This document shows, piece after piece, positions 37,111 to 48,760 of a stretch of 64,000 bases of DNA (positions are counted from its first letter, which is position 1; every line of letters starts with the position of its first letter). The position numbers and the translations under genes are program-made. The notes under the pieces were generated by a model. The model was not told where the DNA came from. It made no database searches and worked only from the letters and a program-made list of their open reading frames with translations. This DNA comes from Adiantum capillus-veneris (lineage: Eukaryota; Streptophyta; Polypodiopsida; Polypodiales; Pteridaceae): NCBI GenBank assembly GCA_014529385.2, contig CM043957.1, positions 88,872,881 to 88,936,880 on the forward strand, read 5' to 3'.

Positions 37111-37305
37111 ATTGCAGGTGTGTGTATGAGAGATAGAGTTGGCGTGCCATTTGTTGTGGTATTGGAGCGTTGCGGAGGTCTTCCGCATTTGCATTGCATT
37201 AATGAAGTGCAATGAGCTCGACAATTCATCCATGTGAGTCTAATAATTTATTGTGGATGTCTTAGACACATTGTGTGTATACATGTGCGTGAGCGCGTGC
37301 GTGAG

Positions 37306-37314
37306 CGCGCGCGC

Positions 37315-37408
<94 letters not shown>

Positions 37409-37410
37409 AC
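37306..37410. repeat. (GC)n(GT)n(GA)n compound microsatellite
   Basis: A short GC run, GT about 37317-37382, then GA to about 37410. Confidence 0.96.
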
Positions 37411-37474
37411 CATTCTATACTTTTATGTGTGGATGAGTGTGTTGAGAAATAGAGAATGGTCCATGAAAATCATG

Positions 37475-37477
<3 letters not shown>

Positions 37478-37556
<79 letters not shown>
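37478..37556. repeat. (GT)n(GA)n compound microsatellite
   Basis: GT with one GC step, then GA from 37525. Confidence 0.96.
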
Positions 37557-37557
<1 letters not shown>

Positions 37558-38560
37558 CTGTCATAGAGTCAGAGAGAAGGGAGAATAAACATCGGTTTTA
37601 TATCAATAATCGATGAAATTTGCAATTGAGAATTGAGAATTGACAATTGACATCTACAAAATCAAGAATCAACGTAATAAAAAAAATTTGATCCAATGAA
37701 TCCAAGGCAGAAAGCGTGTATACCCAAGGCAGGAGCGGACCTCAACAGATGGCAAAGGCGGACAATGGGAGGCAACTCCAACAACTCTTTGATATATTTG
37801 AAGGTTTTTACGCTACATTTTTGTGAGCTTTGTGGTTTCCTTCGGGTTGACTTAGAATTTAAAAGTAAATCTCAAAATTTGTAGGTGGGATTACACATAG
37901 CCTAGATTTTTTAAACCACTTAAAGGAAAATTAGAATTTTTGAGACAAATCATAAAATTTTTTAAGAGGGGTTACACTAAATCGAGTTGAGACCCAATGT
38001 TTTTTTCCCAAAAAACATGAAAAACTTAGGTATGAGAAATTTTAGGGGTAACTTTATTATATTTGAAGGCTTTTACACTCAATTTTTTAATACTTTGTAC
38101 GTATAGAGATAATTTTCTAAAGCTGTAGGTGAGATTACACTAGATTTAGGTTTTTCCGAGCATTTGTCTATACTATGATTTTTCCAAAAAAAAAAAAGAG
38201 GCAAATTTACTATGAAATTTGAAGGTTTTTGCACTAAACTTCTTAGCACTTTGTAGATTCTCTAAACTTTGATTTAGGTTTTCTGAACTTTGTAGTTTCT
38301 TTGAACTTTGGAGGTGGTCTTTTAATTTAAAAGTTAAGGTTGTGACGTTAAGTGTCATTTTTTTTGCATCCATGGCTAAGTTGGAGCATGGCGATGTTGT
38401 ATTTTTTATGTTTCTAATTCAGTATCGTTGAGTGAGTGCTGCTGAAAACAAAAATTTTAAAAAATTAGAGGTAAATCTTGAAATTTGTAGGTGGAATTAC
38501 ACTAAACCTATGTTTTTTTTGTAATGTTGTGGGTGTCCTAATCTTCAAATTACATTTTAC

Positions 38561-38562
<2 letters not shown>

Positions 38563-38602
<40 letters not shown>
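38563..38602. repeat. (GA)n microsatellite
   Basis: About 20 GA units; a run of 16 C follows at 38656-38671. Confidence 0.96.
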
Positions 38603-38607
<5 letters not shown>

Positions 38608-38720
38608 CCTTTCCTTAGCACCCAATCCATTCTCTCTCTTTCTTTGCCTTGGCCTCCCCCCCCCCCCCCCCAAGCCCTTTCCTTATGTCACATGGTAGGG
38701 GCCTCCAAGGTGCATAAGAT

Positions 38721-38725
38721 ATAGT
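38721..38725. repeat. Left target-site duplication of copia-2 (ATAGT)
   Basis: Identical to 43903-43907. Confidence 0.92.
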
Positions 38726-38956
38726 TGTTGGAATTAGGGTTGCAAAGAAACGCACACAGCTTGGAGAAGACAAAGGAAGCTCAAGGCACACAATAGAGAG
38801 TGCGTTACTTTGTGTGCAATGGAAAGATAGATAGATAGCCCTAGAGTGATGGGCATATATACAATGCACGAGGGAAAAAACCTCCTAAAGAGGGAAAAAA
38901 TGCCCCGGCGGTCCTAGTGTGTTCACACACATCACTACCACATGTATATGGTAACA
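38726..38956 (-). repeat. copia-2 3' LTR
   Basis: As read on +, begins TGTTGGAATTAGGG and ends TATGGTAACA. One extra GATA unit compared with the other LTR. Confidence 0.96.
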
Positions 38957-38969
38957 AATCCCCCCTGGA
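38957..38969 (-). promoter_or_regulatory. copia-2 polypurine tract
   Basis: The minus strand reads CCAGGGGGGATT immediately before the 3' LTR, the plus-strand DNA priming site. Confidence 0.85.
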
Positions 38970-39070
38970 GTGATGCGGTGAACGAGAGCTGGCACATGCA
39001 TAAAGGGAAGTGCCATACCCTAAGGACATGGCACATGCGTAAAGGGAAGTTCCATGCCGTAAGGACATGA

Positions 39071-42000
39071 TCAGTCCACAAAGGGGAGTAAGCCCAAATC
39101 TTCGCGGAAAGCTTCAAGCTTCTCACGAGACAATGCCTGTGTGAAAAGATCTGCAAGGTTGTCCTGTGTTGGCACATAAGCCAAGCTGATCTCTCCTGCT
39201 GAGAGCCTCTCCTTGACATAGTGGTAATGCACCTCAATGTGCTTTGTGCAAGCATGAAAAACTGGGTTCCTCGCGACTGCCAATGCACTCTGACTGTCAG
39301 TGTAGATAGTGTTGGCAGTGTCCTGTCCAACACCCAAATCAGCCATAAGGCGTCTGAGCTATACACACTCAACCGTACCTGTGAAGAGTGCCTTGTACTC
39401 AGCCTCACAACTTGAAGTGGCCACGGTAGGTTGATTCTTGCTCAACCATGATATACATGAACTCCCAAGCATGAAACAAAAACCACTTGTGGACACTCTC
39501 GTGTCAAAACAACCAACCCAATCTGAGTCCAAAAAAGCATGTAAGTCTGGCGGCAATGATCCTCCCTTGGGATAAAACAAGACAAGATGTAAAGTGTCAC
39601 TAAGGTAGCGAAAAATCCTCTTGACAGCCTGCCAGTGCTTAGACCCTGAGCTATGCATAAATCTGCTGACCTGTGAGACTGCAAACTGAATATCTGGCCT
39701 CGTGTTTCATACATAAATGAGGCAGCCAATAGTAGTTTGGCAAAGAGTGACATTAGCAGGATCGCCAGCATCATGTAGACTCAACTTCAAACCTGTTTCC
39801 ATGGGAGTGGCAATAGGTTGGCAATCCTCAAGTCCAAACTTAAATAGCAATGTCTCTATGTAACTTTTCTGACACAAGGCAATACCACCATCACACTGCT
39901 TAAACTGTATACCCAAGTAATGATGCAACAGTCCCAAATCTTTCATCTTGAAAGTAGCATTCAAATCAGCCTCAAAATTCAGTAATATGTCTCTCATTTG
40001 GTCCAGTGATCAACAAACCATCAACATAAAGAACCACAATGAGAAGTACATCACCCTCACGCTTTACATACAATGTGCTTTCTGTTGGACTGTTACGAAA
40101 GCCTTGTTTGACCAAATGAGTGTCAGCTTTCTCATACGAAGCACGAGGAGATTGCTTCAACCCATTCAAAGCCTTGTTACATTTGCACACTTTGTCCTCT
40201 TGTCCTTTTATGACAAAACCGCAAGGCTGCGTTACATAAACTTCCTCAAATATGTCACCCTTCAAGAAAGCAATAACAATGTCTGATTGATGTACATCCC
40301 AACCAAAATGAGCTGCCAATGCACATAAAAAACGTACAGTAGTCATACGACAAGTGGGAGCAAAAGTCTGTTCATAATCTATGCCTTTTTGTTGTGCATA
40401 ACCTTTTGCAACAAGTCGAGCCTTATGGCGATCAATCTCACCATCCGGCTTGCGTTTCAACTTGTAAACCCACTTCGTACCAATGGCCTTTTTGCCAGGA
40501 GGCAAATCACATAAAGTCCATGTGTCATTTTCTATAAGTGCATCATATTCTGATTGCATGGAAGCCATCCAATTTTTTGAATTCTGTGCTTCATCAAAAG
40601 ACAGAGGCTCCTCAATATCATGTAAGCTAGACACAGCCAAAGCATAACAATCTGATGCATAAGATGCATGGCGAGAGCCTGAATGAGTACGACTAGACAA
40701 AGGTGCATCCAATTTACTATCACGCAAAGTGTGCACCAGCCATTTTGGCATACCTCTAGCCTGCTCATTTTCATCCCTTTCCTCATCAAGTACATCATGT
40801 ACATGTGCATCGGTAATAGGATGATCCAAAACATTTTCAGAAACCCCCATAGGTTGTACATTTTCCTCATTGGAACTTACATTCATATTTCCACCACTGA
40901 AAAGAGGCAAGAAAGTGTCATAAATGTCATGTGAGCTTACATTACTGTCTCTAGTACATGACAGCAAGGGCTGAACAGAATCTTCCACAAACACTACATC
41001 CCGAGAAACCAGAATACGTTTTGGTTGTGGATGATAAAACCTGTAACCTTTGCTTTCAGCACTATAACCAACAAAAATACATTTGACAGCCTTATCATCC
41101 AATTTTCTGTGCTGCACTTGTGGCACCAAAGCATAGGCCAAACAGCCAAACACACGCATGTGCTCAATAGAAGGCTTTCTATCATGCCATACTTCATATG
41201 GAGTAATAGACTGCAAAGCTTTCGTTGGACACCTGTTAAGTACATAAGTGGCACACATGATGGCCTCAAGCCAAAAAGAATGCGGCAAAGCTTGACTTTT
41301 GACCATACATCGTGCCATTTCCGTTAGTGACCTGTTTTTCCTCTCAACAACACCATTTTGCTGAGGTGTATAAGGCACTGTACATTGGTGTTTTATCCCA
41401 CGACTAGCCAGAAATGCATTAAATTCATGAGACATATACTCCCCCCCTCGATCAGAACGGAGGGTGCCCATAGTACATTTCGAGACATTTTCAACCATAG
41501 CCAGAAATTGTTTGAAGCACATAAAAACTTCGGACTTCGCTTTAAGCGGAAATACCCATGCATGCCTGGAGTAATCATCAATGAAAGTCACGAAGTACAA
41601 GTAATTGTCCAAGGACGGAGTTTGCATGGGCCCACAAACATCACTATGCACAAGCTACAACCTGCATGTGGCCCGAACTGAACCATCCTTTGGAAATTTA
41701 GAACGCTGCATCTTACCCAAAATACAACCTTCACAAACATGTTTGACAGGTGCTTCAAGAGGCGGCAAAGAAGCAACCATATCAGATTTCTGCAAACGTA
41801 GCAAACTAGCAAAATTCAGATGACCAAAACGTGCATGCTAAAGTTTTGCATCTGAAATAGCCCGTGAATGTGCAACAACATTTGCAAAATTTTGTCCACA
41901 CTTGTTATACAAAGTGAGCTTATACAGCCCACGGCACAAAAGGCCAGATGCAACAATTTCATCACCAAAGCTGAGATCATGAATTGTACATCTAAATTCC

Positions 42001-43313
42001 ACAAATTTGACTACAAGTCCAAGTCTAGCAAGTGCATCAACAAGTGTGAAGGAACTGCCATTAGCAGCAGTGAGCACAATCTTTCCAACTCCCTGAACTG
42101 GATAAGAGGCATTGTTGGCACAAGTGGCTGAATTCCCATGAGGGACAGACTCGAGAGAGGTAAACAATTCACGATGTGAGGTAATGTGCTTTGTAGCACC
42201 ACTGTCGAAATACCACACATGTGAATCTGCAGCAACTGACAAGCATGCATCATGGACAACAGGATTGTAAGTGCACTTTGCACCAAAAGCCCATTCTGCA
42301 TCAACATCAGCATTACAGTTTCCTTTCACAGAAGAATCAACAATGGCTGCATTTGTAGTGGAACCAGCATTTGCAGTGGAACCACCCTCTTTCTTCTTAG
42401 CCACTTTGGCCTTCAACTTAGGACACGACTTGATCAAGTGATCATTAGCTTTATAATAATGGCAACGCAGCTTCTTTTTACCCTTATCACCAGAATTGCC
42501 AGACGAAGTACTGCCAGCAGAAGCATTAGGAACAGAATTTTTGCCACTCGCAGCAGAACCATAAGAAGTGGCTGCATTACTGTTACCACCCTTTCTTTGA
42601 GAAGCAATAAAAGCCTGTTCAACTGCACGCTGCCTAGTCCTGTTTTTTCTAGAAAGTGACTCTTGCAACAGTAATGTGCATAATGCATCAAACTTGACAA
42701 CTTCAGGATTTCCTTGGGTCATCAGTCTCCAAGTACTAGCAAAAGTCTGGTTGGAATCTGGTAAGGCATCAAGAACAGTCTGCACAAGGGAACTGTCTGA
42801 AATAACTTCACCTGCAAAAATAAGTTGCTCATTGATATCCTTGATACTAGCAAGGAAAGTGTCCATATCATCTTCCTCATGCATAATCTTCGATTCCAGC
42901 TCTTTACGTAGCAAAGCAATTTTAGCCTCATTGCGGCTTGCATAAAGACCTGCTAGAATATCCCAAGCCTGTTTTGCAGATTTTGATGAACGTATGTGAG
43001 GAACAATGGTGCGCTTCACAGACAACGCAATCAATGCATGAACCTGCACATCCTTAACATCCCAAGGAGCTTGTTCTACCGTAGGCAAAACAACTCTAAC
43101 AGCAGCAATCCTTGCAGCAAGACCTGCAACATCCTCAACATCGCCTAGATCTTCAGAACCAGGATGTACATCAATGCGCTGCACAATGTTCCAGACACCC
43201 TTTGACACAAGAACATGTTGCATCATATAAGCCCACATAGGGTAGTTGTCCCCATCCAACCTGTCCTCAACAGCAAACATCTTGAATACATCTGTGTTGT
43301 TGTTGTCAGCCAT
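39071..43313 (-). pseudogene. copia-2 gag-pol polyprotein with four stops, one frameshift and a mutated RT site
   Basis: Starts at ATG 43313 (MADNNNTDVFKMFAVEDRLD). Gag follows, then a zinc knuckle whose second Cys is Tyr (CHYYKANDHLIKSC), protease (VWYFDSGATKHITSHREL, about 42210), integrase (YFVTFIDDYSRHAWVFPLKA, TVPYTPQQNGVVERKNRSLT) and RT (GTKWVYKLKRKPDGEIDRHK). The RT catalytic box is YVDG instead of YVDD (40017-40028). RNase H is at 39346-39071 (TIYTDSQSALAVARNPVFHA). In-frame stops: TAG 41838-41840, TAG 41655-41657, TGA about 39707-39709 and TAG about 39359-39361. One frameshift lies near 39990. Gag-protease (43313-41841) and integrase-RT (41654-39972) share one frame, so the element would be a single polyprotein of the usual copia length. 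It is inactive. Confidence 0.93.
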
Positions 43314-43661
43314 GATAAATGCTGCACCTGATGTGAGAACTGCCCGAAAACAGGAGAAACGGAGCGGGAACAACCTGCACTATATAGCACAAACCGTAGA
43401 AGACTATAAGGCACCTGTTATGCAGAAAACAACACTGACAAAAATTCTGCACAAAATGACGAAATAGCATGTGCAGGACTGTATGTAGTGGAAACGGAGG
43501 CCGAAATGAGCCCACATCAAAATTCTGAGCAGACCGAGTTCTCCGAGCTTGCCCAAAATTTTTGTCGACCTACGAACGCTTGCCAAAGCTCACTCAAATC
43601 GGAGAAAGTGAGCAGGCATGTGCTGGAGCAGCTGGCGACTAAGCCCGGGAGGACGTGACCT

Positions 43662-43673
43662 GCTCTGATACCA
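43662..43673 (-). promoter_or_regulatory. copia-2 primer-binding site
   Basis: The minus strand reads TGGTATCAGAGC, exactly complementary to the initiator Met-tRNA 3' end, two bases inside the 5' LTR. Confidence 0.95.
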
Positions 43674-43675
43674 AT

Positions 43676-43902
43676 TGTTGGAATTAGGGCTGCAAAGAAA
43701 CCCACACAGCTTGGAGAAGACAAAGGAAGCTCAAGGCACACAATAGAGAGTGTGTTACTTAGTGTGCAATGGAAAGATAGATAGCCCTAGAGTGATGGGC
43801 GTATATACAATGCACGGGGGGAAAAACCTCCTAAAGAGGGAAAAAATGCCCCGACAGTCCTAGTGTGTTCACACACATCACCACCACATGTATATGGTAA
43901 CA
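43676..43902 (-). repeat. copia-2 5' LTR
   Basis: Pairs with 38726-38956. Confidence 0.96.
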
Positions 43903-43907
43903 ATAGT
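43903..43907. repeat. Right target-site duplication of copia-2 (ATAGT)
   Basis: Identical to 38721-38725. Confidence 0.92.
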
Positions 43908-44218
43908 TGAGAAATTTGTAGGTGGGATTGCACTAAACCTAGGTTTTCTCGAGCACTTGGCTACAGAATAGTTTTCTACTATTACTCGATAGTCCATTAT
44001 CTATACTCTTTATAATGGACCTCAAAAAATTAGAGGAAGGAGAGGGCCTCCACTTGTCGCATTTTTGGTGATTTGCATGGCCAGTTGGATCAATGCCGAT
44101 ATTAAGATGTTGAGTCACAGCCTTAAAAAATTGCATAAAGTAGTTCAGATTGCAACTCCATCCTTTCCCAACGACTTGCAATAGTCAAATTTGTGAGTCT
44201 GACAAGTTGTTGTCAATC

Positions 44219-44223
44219 TGTGT

Positions 44224-44297
<74 letters not shown>
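44219..44297. repeat. (GT)n(GA)n compound microsatellite
   Basis: GT 44219-44267, then GA to 44297. Confidence 0.96.
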
Positions 44298-44300
<3 letters not shown>

Positions 44301-44415
44301 TAGAATATGCAAAGCCAACCTTTTTCAATAACATACATAATGTAGTAGCCAAAATTGTGCACCTGATAGTTTGCATGTGTGTACACGCTCTGTGTGTGCG
44401 TGCGTGTCACTATTA

Positions 44416-44524
<109 letters not shown>

Positions 44525-44779
44525 TCCTTGGCAACTTGGTAGCCCACCAAAATGACTACGAAGCATCAAAACATGTCTACCTCCAACCAAGTGAGAGTCA
44601 TGAGAAGCCTGTATATTGGCAAGCCATGGTTTTGATAGCATGGTGCAATAGTAGCAAGTTGGTAGAAATGTGGTACATTGTCATTGATTGATGACTGGGG
44701 AGATATGGACAACTCAGATTTGTTAGAAGTCGTGTGAAGGATGAGTTGATCGCAACCGATCGGGCGAAAGCACTCCATG

Positions 44780-44834
<55 letters not shown>
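44780..44834. repeat. (GA)n microsatellite
   Basis: About 27 GA units. Confidence 0.96.
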
Positions 44835-44835
<1 letters not shown>

Positions 44836-44904
44836 AAGTCTTCAAGTTAAAAGAATTGAGAAATGGAGGAAAGAAGGTGATAAAAGAGATATCAAAGACC
44901 TACT

Positions 44905-44931
44905 TGTGATTCCTAGGACTACTATTCCATT

Positions 44932-44988
<57 letters not shown>

Positions 44989-45150
44989 AATTACCATGCT
45001 TTTCTAGAGAGATAGAAAGATAGAGAGAAGGCGTGCATATGCATTGTTATCTTTCTATAGTGATTCCAAGGACTACGTTTCCATTGTGTGTGTGTGTGTA
45101 TGTATGAGAGAGAGAGAGAGAGAGAGAGAGATCCAATTGCCATGCTTTTC
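44905..45150. repeat. Two-copy tandem unit with (GT)n(GA)n core
   Basis: Each copy reads gtgattcc(t/a)aggacta..ttccattgtg, a GT run, a GA run, then atccaatt(a/g)ccatgctttct. Copies begin near 44905 and 45059. Confidence 0.85.
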
Positions 45151-45182
45151 TTGGCCGTAGCAACGCGCGGGTCACATACTAG
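45150..45182 (+). mobile_element. Possible Helitron 3' terminus
   Basis: GTAGCAACGCGCGGGTCACA is followed by TACTAG and then T. Plant Helitrons often end in a GC-rich '(g)caacgcgcgggc' block followed by CTAG and insert before T. No matching 5' TC end, rep/helicase gene or clear hairpin was found, so this is only a candidate end. Confidence 0.35.
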
Positions 45183-45939
45183 TAGCTTTAAAATCTCTAA
45201 AAATTAAAATAAAAAATCTCTAAAGATTAAAGCTCTAAAGGATAAATTCCTTCTTTAAAGTTTGAACTAACAAAAATGACAACTTTAGTCCTATAACCTC
45301 AAGTTTAAGTTTCAACGGATGAAAGAACTTCTCAAGATGAAAAGGTGGATGAAAGAATTTCTCAAAATGAAAAGGTGACTCTTGGGATTTGTGGAGCCTT
45401 TAAGGCTTTATCATTTAACCTCTAACGTTTTCAAAGGAAGCCCAAAATCCTTTCCTTGATAAATGAGCATTCATTTTATATTTCAAAACTCAAGACATGT
45501 CCATCATTAGATTTACACACTCTTCATTTCAATGAGTGCCCACTATCTTATTTCAACCAATCAACATTTTTTGCCTATCAAAAAATGTTTAAAAATACAA
45601 CTCAACTTTTTTCCTATTTTAGTGAGCAAAAAAAGAAGGCAACGCTATAGCCTTTGCCCTTTGGGCAAGCCAAAAAAGTTACATTAGCGAATTTGAATAC
45701 ACCCACCATCGCCAATGCAACTTGCCATCTCCTTAGGTGCTCCCCTTCCCTAGGCCCCTGTGCGCCTACTACTTCTTGCTGCCATCTGTGTTTCTGTGTC
45801 CCTCATATACAACAACTTCCTTGATGCCACAAGCCTTCAAGTCCATCGTGATGCCACAAACCTTCTCTCTAACATCTGGCGTGAGGCCATACGCCTTCAA
45901 GCCACGGCCTGAATGCTACAATCCTTGGAAAAGACCTGG

Positions 45940-45940
<1 letters not shown>

Positions 45941-46017
<77 letters not shown>
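45941..46017. repeat. (CT)n(CA)n compound microsatellite
   Basis: CT 45941-45980, then CA to 46017: the reverse complement of the GT-GA arrangement seen elsewhere. Confidence 0.96.
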
Positions 46018-46020
<3 letters not shown>

Positions 46021-46079
46021 TTTTGTAAATCGATTGATTAATTTACTAGTGGGAAACCTCAAAGCGAGGAAAACCCACT

Positions 46080-46447
46080 GAAAAGATCATATACAAGGGG
46101 AAGAGCACATAACTCCTCATCTGTAGAGCGTAGCTAAAAACATTCATATGAAAGCTGATGCATCTCTAAGGTGATATCACCAACTTCCAAAGCAAACCGT
46201 AACGATTGCCGAAGAGAAAACCTGAAGAGAGGGAGTGGATCCACATGAGTACGATGGAACATGTAAGCATTACGCTGACTCCACACGGTCCAGAAAGCCC
46301 AGTATCTGACCCACATGAAGAAGAACGCAAAACGTTGTAACGTTGGTGAGAAAATGCAAAATGCCCAGAACATTTTGTGAAAGACAACCCCAGGAAAACG
46401 GAGCCGCATACACGCCGATATACGGCGAAGGAAGTCTCTAGTAACAC
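46080..46447 (-). pseudogene. LINE ORF2 C-terminal fragment
   Basis: The minus strand reads FFMWVRYWAFWTVWSQRNAY preceded by CMRLRFPGVVFHKM. The 'W..fWt.W..RN' pattern is the usual end of plant L1 ORF2 after the zf-RVT motif. LINE-A lacks exactly this part, but I cannot show that the two were once joined. Confidence 0.55.
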
Positions 46448-47186
46448 AACAATCCCATTAGGAAAAATATGGACTCTCCTTGGGTCTTTTTGATTAGTGA
46501 AGGCTTAAGGGAGAACCAATGAGAAGGCTCTTGGGATATCACCTAGAGGGGGAGGAATGGTAGGGGTGTAGCCTAATTGTCTCCCTCTTCAATGCTTGGT
46601 TCTTTGAGAGAGGTGGGAGGTAGGATGGGGGGGGGGGGGGGGGGGGGGTAAATAGGAGGAGAGAGGTGTCATAAAAGAGGGAGGGACCCCCCAAAAAAAA
46701 ACGCGCATGCTTAAAAACCCAAAAAATTGAATTTTTTTTTAAAGTTCCAAAGTTGACCCATTTGCCTCCAAAACTGCCCCAAAACATAAACTAACTTAAA
46801 AAAGTCAATTTTTCCCCCCAAAATCCACTTTTCTCTCTCTCCCTCATTACTTTTTTCTCCCACACTCTCCCTCTTCTCCCTCCTCCCATTCTCTCTCTAC
46901 AGTCAAGGCAGCCATAGCCAAAAGCTTTCCACCACTCTCTTCCTCTCTCTCCATAGCTCCCCCTTCTCTCACACCTCCATCAACCCTCTACAGTCCCACA
47001 CTCCATAGCCCACAACTCCACTATCCTCTCTACCTCTCTACCTCTCACTCCTCTCTTTCTCTATCTCCACTGTCAAAGCCACCATAGCCACCATAGGCAG
47101 CTCACCTCACCCTCCCCTCAGCTCCTCATTCTCTCTCCACAGTACTCAACTCTTTCAAATCCCTTCCTAAGCCCAACTTCCCAAGC
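46448..47186. other. Leader region with poly-G run
   Basis: G run at 46627-46648, then AT-rich and CT-rich sequence (46840-47180) leading to the start of the next gene. No open frame of interest. Confidence 0.5.
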
Positions 47187-48511
47187 ATGTCCACGCATAG
47201 ACGGCCCAAACCAGAGATAGAGGAGATTGTGTTGCACAACACAAAAGACTCAGAGGGGGTATGGATCCTACAAGTGTTCAAGAAGGGTGCATGGATCTAC
47301 ATGCAACCGTCACGTGCTGGACCTCATCGCGTACGGTGTCGAGGTGTATTGGAACGTCATTGGAAGGGCCGGCTATTGACATTCAAAGAAACAAAGTTCG
47401 GAATGGTGGCCATCGTGCAACACGTCTACAGTGCAGCTGAGCTCCACCTCAAGAGAGCTTCTACTCAATTTGCACCTCATTGTAAGTTTTCATGGTTTAG
47501 CTATCCCATGTATATGTCATGTTTACGTTTATGTGATCATTATGTTTAACTAAGGACATTTGTAAAGATGTTTTTCCATCCAGCTTAGTTGAGGAGCAGC
47601 CGCTTGAGTGCCTCTCAGGCACGTTCATGGTTGTGCATGCTCACATTGGGGAGCTTATGTTTCCTAATGTTTCATCGAAAAAACTTACCGAGAAGCGAAT
47701 ATTCATGTACTCCCACAAGTACGTGGTGCCGAAGTCAAGCCAAAGCTATGGTAGGTTAGAAGCCGTGGAGACACCCTCATTGCAGAGTGCAGAATGGCCA
47801 ACTCCAGACCATTGGGCTTTGCTTTCTTTCGAGCGCAAGGTGCTGCAAGATTTCCAAGGGTCCCTAAAGTTTGGTAAGGCAACCAGATCGGTGGGTCTCA
47901 GTTGGCATTGTCCCATTCATTTGTTTGTGCATGCATTCCGCTCTCTATCGATTGTAGAAACACCAACAATGTTTGTTTGCAAAGAAGTTGACATAGATGC
48001 AATGGACACCATTCTAGGTGTCAATTGGGGCTATGTTGACGGTTTGCATGATGGTGATCGTTATAAGTGCAATGTGTCCCCCACACAGCTTTGCCTTCGA
48101 TATTTGAAAGCAAGGTGCACCTTGTATGCACGGTTTAGCTATGAGAGGTGGATGCACAAACGTGGCAAATGGATACCCTTGCAGCTGACAGCCGAAGAGA
48201 TTCAATCCTTTGAAATTCGTGTCCGCATGTCCAATAACGAGGTGGAGGTGGTTGTAGTGAATCCGCATTGGACTCTTGCCAATCTTTGGGAACACTTTGT
48301 CATAATGGGATTCGAGGATGTCGGTAATGCAAGTTTCAAACTAGAACAACGCAAGGTCTGTTTTGTGCTTCCTTAGCTACCTTTTCTTATTTTCTGTGGG
48401 TTTTTGTATTTTGATTGCCCATTTTTGGTTGTATAGATTGGAAGGCAGATGGAGGCCACTATGCTTGTTTACAAAGATTGGGCTACAGACAAAATCATCT
48501 TGTCTAAGTGA
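47187..48511 (+). CDS. Unrecognised three-exon gene, about 378 aa
   Basis: Exon 1 47187-47481, intron 47482-47588 (107 nt, GTAAGT...CTTAG), exon 2 47589-48355, intron 48356-48436 (81 nt, GTCTGT...GTATAG), exon 3 48437-48511 ending TGA. Joining restores a Phe codon at the first junction and is phase 0 at the second (LEQRK | IGRQMEAT), with all three exons open. The protein starts MSTHRRPKPEIEEIVLHNTK. It contains ATRSVGLSWHCPIHLFVHAF and WGYVDGLHDGDRYKCNVSP, then a mid-C segment (RYLKARCTLYARFSYERWMH), and ends DWATDKIILSK. No signal peptide, membrane segment or known motif is visible. It could be a host gene or a transposon accessory protein: its neighbours are LINE fragments, and its leader resembles that of the transposon-type gene at 20156. 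The intact splice sites argue it was recently functional. Confidence 0.6.
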
Positions 48512-48679
48512 ATTGGCTTGTAACTTTAATCGTTTATATATTGGATATTTTATTAAAGTTTTTGAAAAGTTTTAAGGTGTTGTACTTGATTTTGTACTTG
48601 AGTTTTAAGGTGGTGTAAATTTATTTTTTAAATCCATATTTTTTATTTTTTTCGAGATAGAATATGTCTATATAAGGAG

Positions 48680-48760
48680 TGGGCCCACAAACATCACAAT
48701 GCACAAGCTGCAACCTGCATGTGGCCCTAACTGAACCATCCTTTGGAAACTTAGAACGCT
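48680..48760 (-). mobile_element. 81-bp fragment of a copia-2 relative (integrase region)
   Basis: Aligns without gaps to 41627-41707 of copia-2, with four differences in 81 bp. One of these is CAG here where copia-2 has its TAG at 41655-41657. It abuts a LINE ORF1 fragment. Confidence 0.85.

Larger units (their letters stand above)
35181..38725. other. AT-rich repeat-laden region, no gene
   Basis: Holds loosely repeated phrases such as 'ttctacat(c/t)t..aactctagagcc' (35440-35710). A 'tgtaggtg(g)gattacactaaacctaggtttt' phrase recurs near 37873, 38117 and 38480, and again at 43909 beyond copia-2. Several compound microsatellites are listed separately. Open frames are repeat artefacts. Confidence 0.6.
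38726..43902 (-). mobile_element. Ty1/copia LTR retrotransposon (copia-2), near-complete
   Basis: Minus-strand element of 5177 bp with LTRs of 231 and 227 bp, perfect 5-bp ATAGT duplication, primer site TGGTATCAGAGC next to the 5' LTR and purine tract CCAGGGGGGATT next to the 3' LTR. I count about ten substitutions and one 4-bp GATA indel between the LTRs, so it is fairly young. The coding region is one frame for over 3 kb apart from a few point lesions. Confidence 0.97.

Noticed and set aside
38721-43907. Copia-2 as an active element
   Set aside because: Four in-frame stops, a frameshift near 39990 and YVDG in place of YVDD in the reverse transcriptase.
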